Source: Metellina segmentata
Taxonomy: Eukaryota; Arthropoda; Arachnida; Araneae; Tetragnathidae
DNA: 64,000 bases
Assembly (NCBI GenBank): GCA_947359465.1
Contig: OX375880.1
Location: forward strand, 21,466,714 to 21,530,713
Reading direction: 5' to 3'
Shown: positions 23,860-34,589 of the stretch, in pieces
Numbering within the stretch: the first letter of the stretch is position 1
Layout: each line of letters starts with the position of its first letter
The notes under the pieces: generated by a model
Told to the model about the DNA's origin: nothing
Seen by the model: the letters and a program-made list of their open reading frames with translations, nothing else
Databases searched by the model: none
Translations under genes and position numbers: made by a program

Positions 23860-26136
23860 CTTTAATTTTAATCAAGTTCAGTTTTCGTAGAGCAGTCACA
23901 TGATTACTAGTCGATATGCTGGTCCCACTGTTTGAAGCAACGTTCAATATAAAATTTGAGAGAGAGAGAGTCATATTTTTTTTCCATACTATTGTTGATT
24001 ATTTACTATATTTGACGTCTATGATTGGAACCTCAAGAACACGCACTTATTTAAACTTCTTTTTTCAGGGCATATTGGCGAATTGCCTGAGATTCAGGAT
24101 TACTTATCATCCATTGCCTACACAGTGGAAAAGATAAGATGCTTGAAGGCAAATCGTTTGAAGTGAGTGCACATCAGAAGGTTTTTCAAGTAAAATTAAA
24201 ATATATAGAGACTAACAATTGATAATAATTAAGGGAAAGTTGAACAAAACCGGGTCATTATTATTAAATTAATTTTTATGCGTGTATTTTTTTATTCTAA
24301 CAAGATTATAAATTTGTTAAAGTTTCAATTTATTAACTCTGGCCTGCCCTTCTTTGAAAACAAAAGTATGTTTTGAATAAACTGCCAAACACGATTTAAT
24401 TTTTTTTAAATAATTTTGTTAACTGTTAATAATAATTAATATTATATTTGTACAAAAAATGTAAGGTACTACAATATAGTAGCCTATATTTATACAGTCC
24501 CTTCTAAAAAGTTATAAAGATGCATTTTTATACCAATTATAAAATGATTCTTGCTTTTTAAGCAGGTATATTTAGAAATTAAACAAACCATTTCCATTAC
24601 AAACAGTTAAAAAAATAGTAGTTCAAAACCAGGTACTACCCGGTCCTGTCCGACTGTCAATGTCCCTGTATCATTTGACAACGCCATTAATCAGAAAAGA
24701 AGGCTTAGCATATTTAAAACATTAAGCAAAACGTTTTTTAATCATTTAAAATATAAGCTGAAAGAGGTGTTATAAGGTGTTGTACTTTCCTAAGATAAAT
24801 CTTCAAGCAATTAGAAACTATAGAATAAAATTAGCTGGATTAAGAATCGAACTTTTTCTACTCGAATTTTTCAAAACATCGGCGTCGACAAGCACATAAT
24901 CTACACTGTATTTCATTCAACTCCAAATAACATGAGCCGACCAACCGATATAGTGGTTAAGGTGTTAGCCTCTAGATCGGAAGGTTCCTGGTTCGAATCC
25001 GGGTCCGGGCATGGATGTTTGTAAGCGTATGGTGTAGAGGCGGCTGGTGCACCTTAAATCTGTCGTGGCCGAAAGTCCTCACGTTGGGTTGGTGTAGAAG
25101 TTTGGAGAGTGGGGTGCCAGACCAGATGTTGCTTCGGCATCTGAACGTGGTTCAAAATTACAAGGTATTGTCCTCGGATCTTTCCCTTAAGTGACTGATC
25201 CCGGACCGTCTTCAATAGCCCGTTGTGTTGCTCTAGTACGACGTTTACTAAAATTACCAGTACCCAATAATATGGCGTCTGTCTGCAACTAGTTTCATGC
25301 GTTATCCCAAAGATGGCAGTTCTAATCGAGGCAAAACTGCCGGGTCCTGGTTTTATCCGGCTACCCGATTTTGTCTTACCTTTCCCTACCTTTTATTAAG
25401 GGGAATAATGAAATTACACCTGTGAACAAAACTTATCTAACAGTAAATATACAGTTGCCACTTGGCACTTAATTGGCATTAGATGAGTGAAAATGATACG
25501 AAAGGTATATCACAAAAATTACGAAAAATTAGAAAAAACCGCGGTAACAGGAACATAAGCGAATGGCAAAAAAGTGATGAATTGAAGTGGTTACACTGCA
25601 CTGAGCGCCATGAATAAACCTAATTAAGGAGGTTGTAGTCTGGTTGGAAGAAAACTGGTTTTTGCAACTGGAGGGTTGCGAATTCGAAACTAGGTAGAAC
25701 CATAGAGCGTTGCGTTTGTGGGGGCTACATCACATTAAACATGTCGTGGCATCAAATGTTCTCGCGTTTGAGTGTTAAGTTTGAGATAAATGTTGACCTC
25801 GTCATCATATCGTGATTCAAAATTACGAGGTGTACTCAGATCTTTCTTTTCGGGATTCATATCTGACCTTCCGCTAATGTGCTTCAATTTGTTTTCGCCA
25901 TTGCGCCTGTAATTTACAGCCTACATACAAACCTTTTATCGTTACGTTTTACATGTATAAATTTAACTACAGCTTGAGCTGAATTATTTAACTAAATGCT
26001 TCGATGTAACTTCTGGCATATTAAAAGTGACATTCATATGCTAACTTCGAAGTAATACACGGTGATTAACTTATTTGGCTTCATTTTACGCATATTGCTT
26101 TTCAGATGGAGCTTTGACCTGGAGCCCGACACATAA
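17233..26136 (+). CDS. RasGEF (CDC25-type) domain protein, 10 exons, 266 aa
   Basis: Predicted Ras-family guanine nucleotide exchange factor. Exons: 17233-17267, 17919-17973, 18588-18653, 18806-18856, 19443-19517, 19611-19793, 22332-22458, 23113-23196, 24069-24162, 26106-26136. All introns are GT-AG, and phases join without a break over 801 nt. Residues about 45-265 form the RasGEF domain. They open with E-Q-L-T-L-I-D (53-59). The core exon 6 has STWVQDVVLSTP, FILIAKRLYKLNNLH (N130-N131) and RL..TW (149-154). The protein ends with an S-F-D-L-E-P-D tail like the family's terminal S-x-x-L-E-P. There is no REM or other domain, so it is unusually small for a RasGEF. The usual IPFLG..L..D segment reads CIPDVDILLSGMKDD and exon 8 is 48 nt shorter than in the paralogue, so activity is uncertain. 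Introns carry SINEs and minisatellites. The start was chosen because it matches the paralogue's start and exon 1 phase. Confidence 0.85.
18900..19420. repeat. Diverged tandem duplication in intron 4
   Basis: Two copies of a block with ATTTATTATCAT..GTTATCCTA and TTTACTGTTGACTATTATTC start about 186-205 bp apart (19066/19252; 19152/19357). It is intronic and non-coding. Confidence 0.65.
19837..19985 (+). mobile_element. tRNA-derived SINE head, family E, in intron 6
   Basis: TCGATCTAGCGGGTAAGGTG is followed by CCCTGGTTCGAATCCAGGGT, a paired T-arm with a perfect B box GGTTCGAATCC. The 5' half is too degraded for a tRNA. A short AT-rich body follows. Confidence 0.6.
20305..20505 (-). mobile_element. 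SINE 3' part, in intron 6
   Basis: The minus-strand tail TTTAATTAACGTTGTACTAG is followed by the shared body with CACTCTCCAAAATTCC and ACCACGCCAAAG. There is no tRNA head. A second diverged tail-like piece follows at about 20520-20745. Confidence 0.65.
21730..22930. repeat. Minisatellite blocks and a SINE scrap around exon 7
   Basis: 21730-22040 and 22560-22930 hold diverged TTCTATTGGTCCTTTCCTT..GAATAGAATTC units, the reverse complement of the minisatellite at 7325-7950. A SINE tail fragment (GATCCCGGAAAG..GTTGTTCCAATGCGACTTTA) is inserted at about 22740-22815. Exon 7 of the RasGEF gene (22332-22458) lies between the blocks and is not part of the repeat. Confidence 0.55.
23263..23305. repeat. 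(TA)n(TG)n microsatellite
   Basis: A short TA run passes into about 12 TG units. It is intronic. Confidence 0.95.
23813..23858. repeat. (TA)n microsatellite
   Basis: About 23 TA units in intron 8. They create artificial I-Y ORFs on both strands. Confidence 0.95.
24232..25387. mobile_element. Possible TIR element hosting a SINE, in intron 9
   Basis: The left GGGAAAGTTGAACAAAACCG resembles the reverse complement of the right end, GGGAAAGGTAAGACAAAATC, with GGGTA/GGGTC next on both sides. Between them are AT-rich sequence and one full SINE. Target duplications were not resolved, so the boundaries are tentative. Confidence 0.35.
24936..25249 (+). mobile_element. Full-length tRNA-derived SINE, family A
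   Basis: Best + strand copy of family A. The tRNA-like head GCCGACCAACCGATATAGTG with A-box-like TAGTGGTTAAGG leads to the B box in TCCTGGTTCGAATCCGGGTC. The body contains AAATCTGTCGTGGCCGAAAG, GTGGGGTGCCAGACCAG and GATCCCGGACCGTC. The tail is TTGCTCTAGTACGACGTTTA. It ends in an AT-rich stretch, without the TACC repeats seen in other copies. Confidence 0.85.
25628..25895 (+). mobile_element. SINE, family B
   Basis: The head TTTTTGCAACTGGAGGGTTG with GCGAATTCGAAAC replaces the family A tRNA head. The body has AAACATGTCGTGGCATCAAA, and the tail region has TCAAAATTACGAGGTG. It lies in intron 9. Confidence 0.65.
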
Positions 26137-27184
26137 ATGTCATATTTTGGTGACATATCTGCAATAGACAAAAGTAAACACCCACATCCATATTAAATTA
26201 AACAAGGAAACCTTTCAACGTGGATTCCGCATTAGAGTCTACTTTGAAGATTACTGACCTCCAACAACAAGACTTCAAATTCTAATAGTGTGATATGAAT
26301 CCTGTGAAGTTGTGAAGGACAAAGCGAAGTCCGACTAAAGAAGTAAGCAAGGTTTTAATTTCGTTTTTCGTCAACTCTGGGCAAAAACTCATAAGCTGAC
26401 TTTTTCCTGGAGAAACTAAATGCCCGTTTTCCTGACGATTGAAAATACATAATCATATTGTAAAGCGTTTAAAAGATATCTAACACTATTGAAAATGTTT
26501 ATATTTATTATACTTTGTGCTGAAAACCAAAAGTTATTCTTTTAAGAGATGATCAGTAAAAAACGATTTGGTTTAGTTAAAGAGTTTCTGCTCTTAGCCG
26601 ACGTTGTACTGTTGAGTCTGTAAAGCAAAGATAGAAGATCCTCTCATGTTCCATCCCTCCTGAACGTAAGCTTTGTCAAAGGCTTTCTTTCTGTTTTCAT
26701 AGCTTGGCAATATTTTTTTAAACACAGGTTGGCCAAATATGGCCATTGAGCCAAAGCCAATCTACCAAAATCAAGAGCTTAAACTGAAATTTATGGAACC
26801 GTGTTTTGTTAACGATCTTTCCTTTTCAAAGGATGAAAAAGTGACAAAATCTAGAAAAAAAAAATTAAATAGAAACATATATAACGGAATATTATTGTGT
26901 ATCACAAAGCAAGTTCAAATAAATGAAATTTTAATATCAATACGCACCATGTGTAATGTTAAAGAAGAAAATACTATAAATATCTACGAATCCAAGATTT
27001 AGATTCCGGGCAAACATTGTAAGAAAAAGTCTGGTTGGAATTTACAGACTTACCTTAATTTTGGTATTTTGGGATTGATAATTTCGTTAAGTACTTTCAA
27101 GGATCGATTACCTCTACGAACAATTTTAAAAAAAACTTTGCAGCCTGTATGGTGTAACTTATTTACATTTGTGTTCTTTTCCAG

Positions 27185-27296
27185 AGAAGCCAAGAGCTGG
27201 ACCATTTCCATCTGGGGAGTGTCGTCAGGCGTCCAGGACCTGAAGAGCTCTACTGCTGCCCTCTTGCGTCCGTCCGTCCATCCCTCCTTTCTGTAA
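27185..27296 (+). CDS. Possible alternative last exon of the + strand RasGEF gene
   Basis: A pyrimidine-rich acceptor (..TTCTTTTCCAG) precedes an open 112-nt stretch in the same phase that exon 9 leaves (two bases carried over). Splicing exon 9 (ending 24162) directly here would replace the last 10 codons with a 38-residue tail rich in Ser, and a total of 293 aa. The segment is followed 142 nt later by AATAAA. It may instead be 3' UTR, since the 26106 exon already supplies a stop and a family-typical C-terminus. Confidence 0.4.
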
Positions 27297-27437
27297 ATAT
27301 GTCAAAATTCCTACGGGCGCAAGGGGAGCTGTTGGTAGTTATTCCGAAGGCCAGATTCCTGTGCGCTCAACTCGTCCAAGCTGCTTCATTTTTGGGGATG
27401 TCGCAAGACTAATGACAATCGAATGTATAAAAGATCA

Positions 27438-27443
27438 AATAAA
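27438..27443 (+). promoter_or_regulatory. Poly(A) signal AATAAA, + strand RasGEF gene
   Basis: AATAAA lies downstream of both candidate last exons, in ATCAAATAAAAAC, and is the first convincing one after 27296. Confidence 0.5.
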
Positions 27444-27767
27444 AACATTCTATAACCCCAAACCGTCTCTCGTCTCTGTCTTTTGAGAATGTTGAATCTA
27501 AATTCCAACCACATTAGAACAAAAGAAGGAGGTTAGAATAAATAATTTAAAGTTGAGTTCGAGACCTCCACTATAAGAGGAATGCCACACTTTTCCCGAT
27601 CATACTGAAAATGAATAATCATATAACTCCGATGATATATAAAAAATTCTTTCACAGTACACATAGGTATATGGTGTTTCAAACTTCCGGCGTACTCTTT
27701 AATAAGCAATATAAATTGACTTAATTTTACAGTAATTGTTCAAAGTTAGGACATCCTAAAGAAATGC

Positions 27768-28085
27768 TCGTCGTCTGACAGAGATTCAAAATTACGTGGT
27801 ACTGTCCTCGGATCTTTCCCTTCGGGGTTGCCGTCACCTGTAGCCCACTGTGTTGCTTCAATGAGATGTTAAGTAAACTCCTACCAACCTAAGTAATGTT
27901 GGGCTGCGGATTAGCAACTGGAGGGTTGAGAGTTCGAACCCAATCAAAGGCAGTCGTGTACAAAGTGGCTGGTGTACCTTCAGTTTGTCGTGGTCTCAAA
28001 TGTACTCACAATAACATGGTATGGAAATTGAGAGAGGGGGGACCAGCTCAGGTGTGACCTCGTCATCTGACCCTAAAGTAATGCG
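27768..28085 (+). mobile_element. Two SINE copies in tandem (tail piece, then family B)
   Basis: 27768-27895 is the 3' part of one SINE (TCAAAATTACGTGGTACTGT, CCCACTGTGTTGCTTCAATG). 27900-28085 is a family B head and body (GATTAGCAACTGGAGGGTTG, GAGAGTTCGAACCC, CAGTTTGTCGTGGTCTC). Confidence 0.65.
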
Positions 28086-28579
28086 GGGTTGTTGTGGCCC
28101 ACTTTGTGTTCAGAATCTGCCCTAGCAATCTGTGAGTTGTAGGGCAGATTGAAATTGTACGTATTGTGGTGATTAGCGTAGCATGGTCAAATGTACGCCA
28201 TGAAGCCCCAATTAACTAATCTAATGTAATACATACCTTTCAACTTCGGTGCGTGTATTACTGTGCAAACTGATCAACAGCCCTATGGCACTTGTAAATA
28301 TCCCTACGGGAAAATGGTTTAATTTTGTGTTACCTTCATTCCCTAAAAATGTGTGCATGAAGTTTTGAAACATCCTGTAGATTGGAATTAAATTGTTAAT
28401 AATATTATTTAGCAAAACGGGGTGGTCGAGGTGCTTAGGTTAGGTGCTGGGATGGGCATATGATCTATGGAAACGAAAGGTGAATAGTTCCTAGTGATAT
28501 TCATCTAGTTTCCAGCTTTATTTTCCAACCCAGGAGGCTGAGAAACAGATAAATAGTTAGGGTAGGCGATATTTGGAAC

Positions 28580-28822
28580 ACCTACCCTAATCTTGTTAGT
28601 AATCTTTCTCTCAAGCTCGTCAAATGATTGAACACTCATTCGGAAGTAACTAAACAACTCTGGATTTACACTTAAATCCGCAAAAGATGTGTAAAATCTA
28701 CCTCTTGAAAGTCTGAGATCAACAAATGGATGCATCCAGTAACGTCTATTTCGTTTCATAATGTATCTTTTGTACACCCCCCCAATGAGAGAAATAAACT
28801 CGTTTTCTTCGAAGACACCCAT
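28580..28822 (-). pseudogene. PIF/Harbinger-type (HARBI1-like) N-terminal fragment
   Basis: On the minus strand a Met at 28822 opens a reading frame with N-R-R-Y-W-M-H-P-F, then F-Y-T-S-F-A-D-L, then S-Y-F-R-M-S-V-Q-S-F-D-E-L. This matches my recollection of the N-terminal region of insect HARBI1-like nucleases (RRYWVHP..YFRMS..F). The frame meets a donor-like AGG|GTAGGT near 28580, and beyond it the similarity ends. No DDE catalytic part is found to the left, so it is a partial relic or a lone exon. Family recognition is from memory. Confidence 0.5.
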
Positions 28823-28829
28823 CGTAAAT

Positions 28830-29640
28830 GGCGCGAAATGAGTAATTTCGTTACTTCACGGTTGGGTGTGCATAGTTGAGTTGCGGCGCAGCACATTAAA
28901 AACCGGATGTGTGCACCGGGCCTTAGTGTATATGCATTTTCTTGAAGGTGTTATGTTCAGCTTAGTCAAATATAGTTCAATTGAATAAAAACCATTCCAG
29001 CAATCCATTATTCTATATATGAATTATACCTCTAGTTATATATTTACTCATGCATACGTATTATAATAATTTTACTATATAAACATAGCTTTTTTTTCAA
29101 TATAAAGCAAGGTTGAAAGCGTCCATTCAAATGTATTTTTGATACTCAAGTGTGGATTAACACTTTTTATATTATTCTCTCTATTTTCCAAGCTTGAAAC
29201 CGTACATATTATTGGTTTTGCTTTAAACCTACTCCCTTCGGATTCGTCGTGGTTCAGTGGGTACACGCGCACTGTGCTAGAAACCGTGGATTTTTGTCAG
29301 GTGTTTTCCTCCCCGGTGTCGAGAGCGTGAGTTGAGGATGCAGAATGGTTACCCACGACCAACTTATAAATTTTAACATTTACTGAAGAATATTGACTAA
29401 AGACTACATGTCTAGTAATATCTTGAACACTCTTGTAAATCAGAGCGCATCTGTTAATTCTTATTTCTATTACATATCATGGTTGTAGTTTTCATTATTA
29501 AAAAATACATTGACACTATCGTAATGTGCGCGTGTATAATATATGTATCAAGATACAATGTTTGCAAATACGCTGGTAACAGTTGCGCGAGCTATAAAAT
29601 TAAATCCCTGGAAGGTTTGTACTCACTCATATCTCCCATC
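28830..29640. other. AT-rich DNA with possible transposon ends
   Basis: A patch at 28870-28940 (ACCGGATGTGTGCACCGGGC) looks like a terminal repeat, possibly of the PIF-type element to its left. 29236-29330 has a weak tRNA-like GTCGTGGTTCAGTGGGTACA. Nothing firm was recognised. Confidence 0.3.
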
Positions 29641-29997
29641 TATCTTCTATTAAACAAAGAAGTGTGCATGTGTGTATATTCTCAATACAAATCTACACCG
29701 TTTGACCAATCCACACCAAATTTGGTACACTTATACTTTAGAACACTGCGGAAACCTATTTCTTTCCTGTCTTTAAACCTATATAGCCATGGCAATTGGT
29801 ACACAGGTAGTCCTATAAGTACCCCTCGAAGCCTCAAATTTAAAATCTAAAGTTGTTTTTCTGCTATATGGGCATGGATAAGGAAAAAATGTTCTACAGT
29901 GTTTGTGTATTTGAGTTAACACAGGGAAATGTCGCTGTCCTATTTTAGTTGTCGCGGTCATATTTGAAACCCGAGCAACGACGGGTTGTTCAGCTAG
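29640..29997 (+). mobile_element. Helitron 3' end
   Basis: The segment ends CGAGCAACGACGGGTTGTTC then AGCTAG, followed by host T (29998), the CTRR-T signature of Helitrons. The inner sequence with TTTGACCAATCCACACCAAA and TTTGGTACAC is of a kind I associate with non-coding parts of arthropod Helitrons. The 5' end was not located. Confidence 0.55.
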
Positions 29998-29999
29998 TA

Positions 30000-31180
30000 G
30001 TAAATAAATGCATAATCATCTTGTCACATTATTTAGGAATGTACGTCAGATTCAAGTTTACTACATTGCCGTTGTTGCGTGAGAGTTATACGATTACGAG
30101 CGGCACCACACGGGGTATATTTCTGTCTTCTGCGTGAATAAAACTAACATTGTGTATATGTCTATTAGTTGATATTACATTTCTTATGTCTAGCGTAGAA
30201 TGGTCAAATATGGCCTTTGCGTCATAAAAGCTCAAAATCAAACAACCCATTTCCCTTGAGAACGTTTAGGCAATCTAAACTGTAAATTAAGCCCACTGAA
30301 CTATGGAATCAAATTACACTAAAATCGCAAGCTCTGATATAATACCTCGTAGAAACGGGTCGCATTTATTTTGATGAATTGAGGTGTAATGGTTCATTTT
30401 TAACCACAGAGCTCACCTTAAACTTGCAATTCCTTAGAATACAACTTTTTAGCTCTTCAAATCGCTTTGGATTTTACATCTCCGACTATAATAACAGGAT
30501 ATAGAAATTTTTTATAAAGTGTTGACTCTTACATCATGGGGGTTTATAATGTTTTTTGCTTTTTCTCGCAATGGAATTTTCTAAAATTATTAATTACCGC
30601 ATAATAGAATATCTCATAATACGACGATTAAATTCTTTTGGAATTTTTGATTCATGTTCTGGACATTATAAAACAGAGTTTGAAGCAGTATTATAGAGGA
30701 CTATATATTTAAAAAAAAACGGGGTATACACCTTAATATTTTTTGCATTACATATTTTGAGGTTTACTTCACGGTTGACTGACGTCAAAGACCACAATTA
30801 ATTTAAATATAGCAATGTAGTAATAATTGTAGCTCAAAACCTGAATCAATGTCCGTGGAAGATAATTGAGTTAAGAAACTGGAAAACCTTAATTTTTTTA
30901 AGTATGACGTTTAGCGTAAATGGTATCTTTTTTTCAACACTTTGCTCCATTTTATAAAAAAGAAATTTTAAATACACTATTTTCTGCAATTACATGCTTT
31001 TTCTGGTGGAAAGCAATAACAAAATCTATAAAAAAAAACTTAAAATTTCCTACAAGGGCAGATAAATACCGTTAAGCAACCAACCGTGTTCTTAACAGAG
31101 CATCCTTCCACTTAATGAACACAACTGTGTGCCCTAAGGAACAAAAAAATCCTTCCTCTCATTCACAAGGTCTATCACAT
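30000..31180. other. AT-rich DNA, nothing recognised
   Basis: It contains a family C block at about 30183-30245 (AGCGTAGAATGGTCAAATAT, GCCTTTGCGTCATAAAA). No coding features were seen. A hAT-like end (GGGATGGCGAACCTTTAGC) lies at about 31190. Confidence 0.4.
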
Positions 31181-31382
31181 TTGGGATGGCGAACCTTTAG
31201 CACGCACGCCAGAGTCGGCACGTAAGAAAATTTTGCTGGCACGTTAAATATTTACGGGTGATATCATTATATAAACTTATAAATTGTTCAAAATTTCATT
31301 TCAATCTTTACAACGTACGAGTTAAGTTGTTTTGCACGAAATAAAATAACAAATATATATCCCAACCAAGGTATTTAGGTAG

Positions 31383-31645
31383 GTAAGTATTTAAATTAAC
31401 GTCGCACCGCGGGAATACACAACAGGCTATTGGCGACGGTTCGCGATGAAACCCGAAGGAAAAGATCCGAGGACAACCCCACGTAATTTTTAACCATTTG
31501 AGCTGACACCCCACTCTCCAAGGTTCCACACCACGCCATTGTGAAGACAGTTCAGGTCACGACAGATTAAACGTGTCCCAGTTCCTTTTGTAGACGACGG
31601 TCTTTTGATGGATTCGAATTCACAAACCATCAGTTGTTATTCCAT
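31383..31645 (-). mobile_element. SINE, family B
   Basis: The minus-strand tail GTAGGTAAGTATTTAAATTA is followed by the body with CACTCTCCAAGGTTCCACAC. The family B head complement is GACGGTCTTTTGATGGATTC. Confidence 0.65.
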
Positions 31646-32574
31646 TACTCATCGAACATTTCAACTTCGATGTATTTAATATCCTAATGCAAGTCTGAGG
31701 GACACATTATACGAATGAAGTCAATTTCAGTGAAATGTACACAAAGCTGCCAGATTTCATCATTTTCATACTTTAATTAACTTTTCTTGTGCCATCTTAC
31801 CCCCCCCCCCCTCTAATGTGTTAGAGGGGAAGTACATTAATTTAAAACAGGTACACCAGTTTAATAATACATACGAATATATTTTAAGCTAAAAAAGCAA
31901 CTGAAATATTTTCGTTAAGCTCTTTTGTTTATTACACGGTGAAGTTTGGTAGTCAGCAAATCTTTTCCTTAATTGAAAAGGCTGTTCTTGTTTTGTTTTT
32001 GACAGAAACTTTTTTAGATTTTCTGATCGGATTAACTTTTGTAATATCCGTCCAAAGAAATTTAAAAAAAAGCTCCAGGAGACTGCATTTTATTGGGGAT
32101 AAATTAGACTGCAGTTTCCATGCTTTTCTCTAATTTAATTTTTATTAATAGGTTTGCTTCGTCAACCGATAGTTTTTGCTTCTACTAGAAGATTAGGTAC
32201 TGTAAAAGATGTATATTTGCCAAAATAACGGCTTAGCATAAGCGCGTTCTCACAAATCTAGTTTAATTGACCGATTATAGTTGATCAACAAAAGTTAAAT
32301 ATGAATTGGACCAGTTTTTGTTCACACATTTCAATAGAAACTGATCAACAGTTTTAACTTTAAAATGGCGTCGAAAGCAGGTGTGCGTGAAATTGTATAG
32401 ATAACAGCAGTTTTGTCAAAAGAACTAAAATCAATTATATTTAACATGAGCAAATATCGTAATTTACTTTTGTTCTTCCGGCAATTTCCAGTTCTTTGAC
32501 TATAGAACCCACAAAGCATTTTCTCTTCATCTTTTTTTTATATTTATCCAGTAGGTGGTTCCAAAGACAATCAT

Positions 32575-32607
<33 letters not shown>
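32575..32607. repeat. (CT)n microsatellite
   Basis: About 15 CT units inside the TIR element. Confidence 0.9.
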
Positions 32608-32610
<3 letters not shown>

Positions 32611-32662
32611 AATACAGTTCTAAAAACCTTAGCATGACACTTTCAAGCCACTTGAGGCTAAT

Positions 32663-32855
32663 TTTTTAACTATTTAATATGTCCTAACTATTTTATATTT
32701 AACTATTAAATAGTTAACTATTTTATATGTTTAATTATTTTATAGTTAACTATTTATAAGTTTACTATTTTATAAGTTTAACTATTTTCTATTTTTAACT
32801 ATTTTATATTTTTAACTAATTTATATTTTTAACTATTTTTTTGTCAACTATTTTT
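32663..32855. repeat. TAACTATTTTATA minisatellite
   Basis: About ten diverged units of TTAACTATTTTATATTT, 13-20 bp long. Confidence 0.8.
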
Positions 32856-33122
32856 ATCAGGCACGCGTGGCGTGACCAGTTGAAAGCGAACTTGACAGTC
32901 AACTGAAGTTCACACGTTTCAAGATAAGTTTAAACTTAAAAGCAGGTGGTGGATGACTTATCACTTGAACGATAAAGTTTCAATGGGTCAATCTTTTCTT
33001 GATCCACTAAAAAGTTGATCAACTCTATTGAAACGAAGGTTCTCACTGTAGCTTTCATTCAACTATTGTAGATCAACTATAATCGATCAAGTAAACTTGA
33101 TTCGTGAGGACGCGCCTTAAGC

Positions 33123-34581
33123 TTAAGGGGACCGGGAAAGCAAAATTCGACTAAAAAATCAATTTCTATTTTATTGCTCCTTTATATAGTTCAAAATCTC
33201 CTCTTTCCAATGATATATCACACTAGGTAATAGAATTAGAGGAAGTTTGAAAATTATGCACGTTTCCAATAAGCACTTCACATCTGACACGGCCTTTCAA
33301 ATGTAAACAAACCGTTTGTGGACATTTCTAATCTTTGTTGATCAACAATGTATATTATATTTTTTACTTTACTTTACTCAAATTATTTTCGATAATCTGG
33401 TAACAGTAGAGTTAACTGTAATCATTTAGTTTTTTTCTAACTTTTTTTATTAATTTTACCATGCGATATAAGTTAGCACTTTCTGAGACATGACATTTGA
33501 TCTATTATGGACTAGCAATAAGGATAAATGTTGGTTTTCTGCACAATATGCAGCAATCTGTCAGGGCAGAATATTTTTATTTACTGTCAAGTAACTTAAA
33601 TCGAAATCACGGTCTTTGTCCAGTTGGGAATGAAAGCTGGTGGAAATTTCAACGTGCTGTTGCTAAAAGTGATGTGTATTACCATGATAAACACACACAT
33701 ATTGCCTTGCCTTATACTGCCTACATTTTGAAGACAATTAAATCAAATTTCAGAGACTTGGCGAATCCAGAATTGTTGAAAAAATGTGTTCACGGAAAGA
33801 CTCAAAACCCAAATGAATCGGTGAACAATGTGATTTGGACTCGCGTTCCAAAAAATGCGTTTGTAACCATCCAAACTTTAAAACTGGGAGTGTTTGATGC
33901 TGTTTCCTGTGCAAAAGAGGAAATATTATAAAGTGCTATACATTATCTAGAGTTAAAATCAATCCAGGCTGCCGTTTTATACAAATTTTTGAGAAAACGG
34001 GACTAAGACCGTGTTATCGATGGAGAGCGAAAACTCTCCGAATACAGTAAAAAGGCCCGCCATAGAAAGAAAAGCATAAAAAAAAAATTGAAGATACATG
34101 TATTAAAAATGAAAGAGATCACCCTTTATATAAATCAGGATTTCATTAAGGTTAGACGTAAAATTATTTATAAAAATTCATTTGAAATGTTTAAATCCAT
34201 TTTTCTCAAAACTTAGATTTTTAAGTTTCATGCCCCATTTTCTCAGAATCTACTGAACATAATGACTTAATATTTTTATGACATATTTGTGTTATATCTC
34301 TAAAGATTTTAATACGGGCATTTTTTGATTTTTTGAAAATTGGATTTTTTAGAAATTTAAATGTGTTAAAAAATGTTATCTAAAAAGTGATATTCAGTTA
34401 AAAATTTCTATAAAATTGAAATTTTTAAATAAAAAAAAAGTGAGCTGTTAAAGTTTGTATAACATATCAGTCTAACCACCATAAAATTTTTGTGTTGATT
34501 ACTATTATAGTTATTGAGAAAAAGGGTCTTGAATTTCGTGAATTTAACATGGAGGAGATAGGGCCTTCCCGGTCCCCTTAA
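33123..34581 (+). mobile_element. Mutator-like element with matching 16-bp ends
   Basis: TTAAGGGGACCGGGAA at 33123-33138 is the exact reverse complement of 34566-34581. Between the ends lies the C-terminal part of a Mutator-like transposase protein. At 1.46 kb it is too short for an autonomous copy. A 9-bp target duplication was not found. It abuts the right end of the preceding TIR element. Confidence 0.65.
33497..33931 (+). pseudogene. Mutator-like transposase domain protein, C-terminal remnant
   Basis: The open frame reads L-I-Y-Y-G-L-A-I-R, then H-G-L-C-P-V-G-N-E-S-W-W-K-F-Q, then F-R-D-L-A-N-P-E-L-L-K-K-C and H-G-K-T-Q-N-P-N-E-S-V-N-N-V-I-W. It ends with G-V-F-D-A-V-S-C-A. These blocks follow, in order, the C-terminal half of the 'Mutator-like transposase domain' proteins that are numerous in spiders and some insects (recalled, not searched). 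The catalytic DDE half is missing. The canonical SWCKY segment reads SWWKF. After the stop at 33931 further weak homology (a G-L-R-P block near 34005) continues in another frame, so the gene is broken as well as truncated. Confidence 0.65.
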
Positions 34582-34589
34582 ATAGTCTA

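Larger units (their letters stand above)
32239..33119. mobile_element. Non-autonomous DNA transposon with ~50-bp TIRs
   Basis: The left end TAAGCGCGTTCTCACAAATC continues to GATTATAGTTGATCAAC (32289). The right end, reverse complemented from 33119, reads TTAAGGCGCGTCCTCACGAA and continues to GATTATAGTTGATCTAC. Similarity between arms extends further inward with gaps. The interior is AT-rich, with a (CT)n run at 32575-32607 and an ~18-bp TAACTATTTTATA minisatellite at 32663-32855. No transposase is present. Confidence 0.7.

Noticed and set aside
23684..23974. ORFs crossing the (TA)n run in RasGEF intron 8
   Set aside because: Microsatellite artefact in an intron. No homology or splice support.
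24936..25015. Possible tRNA gene with a perfect B box
   Set aside because: The anticodon arm does not fold properly, and the sequence continues into a shared ~320-bp SINE body seen in many copies.
29479..29850. 123-codon ORF
   Set aside because: It covers non-coding Helitron sequence with typical spacer words. No domain.
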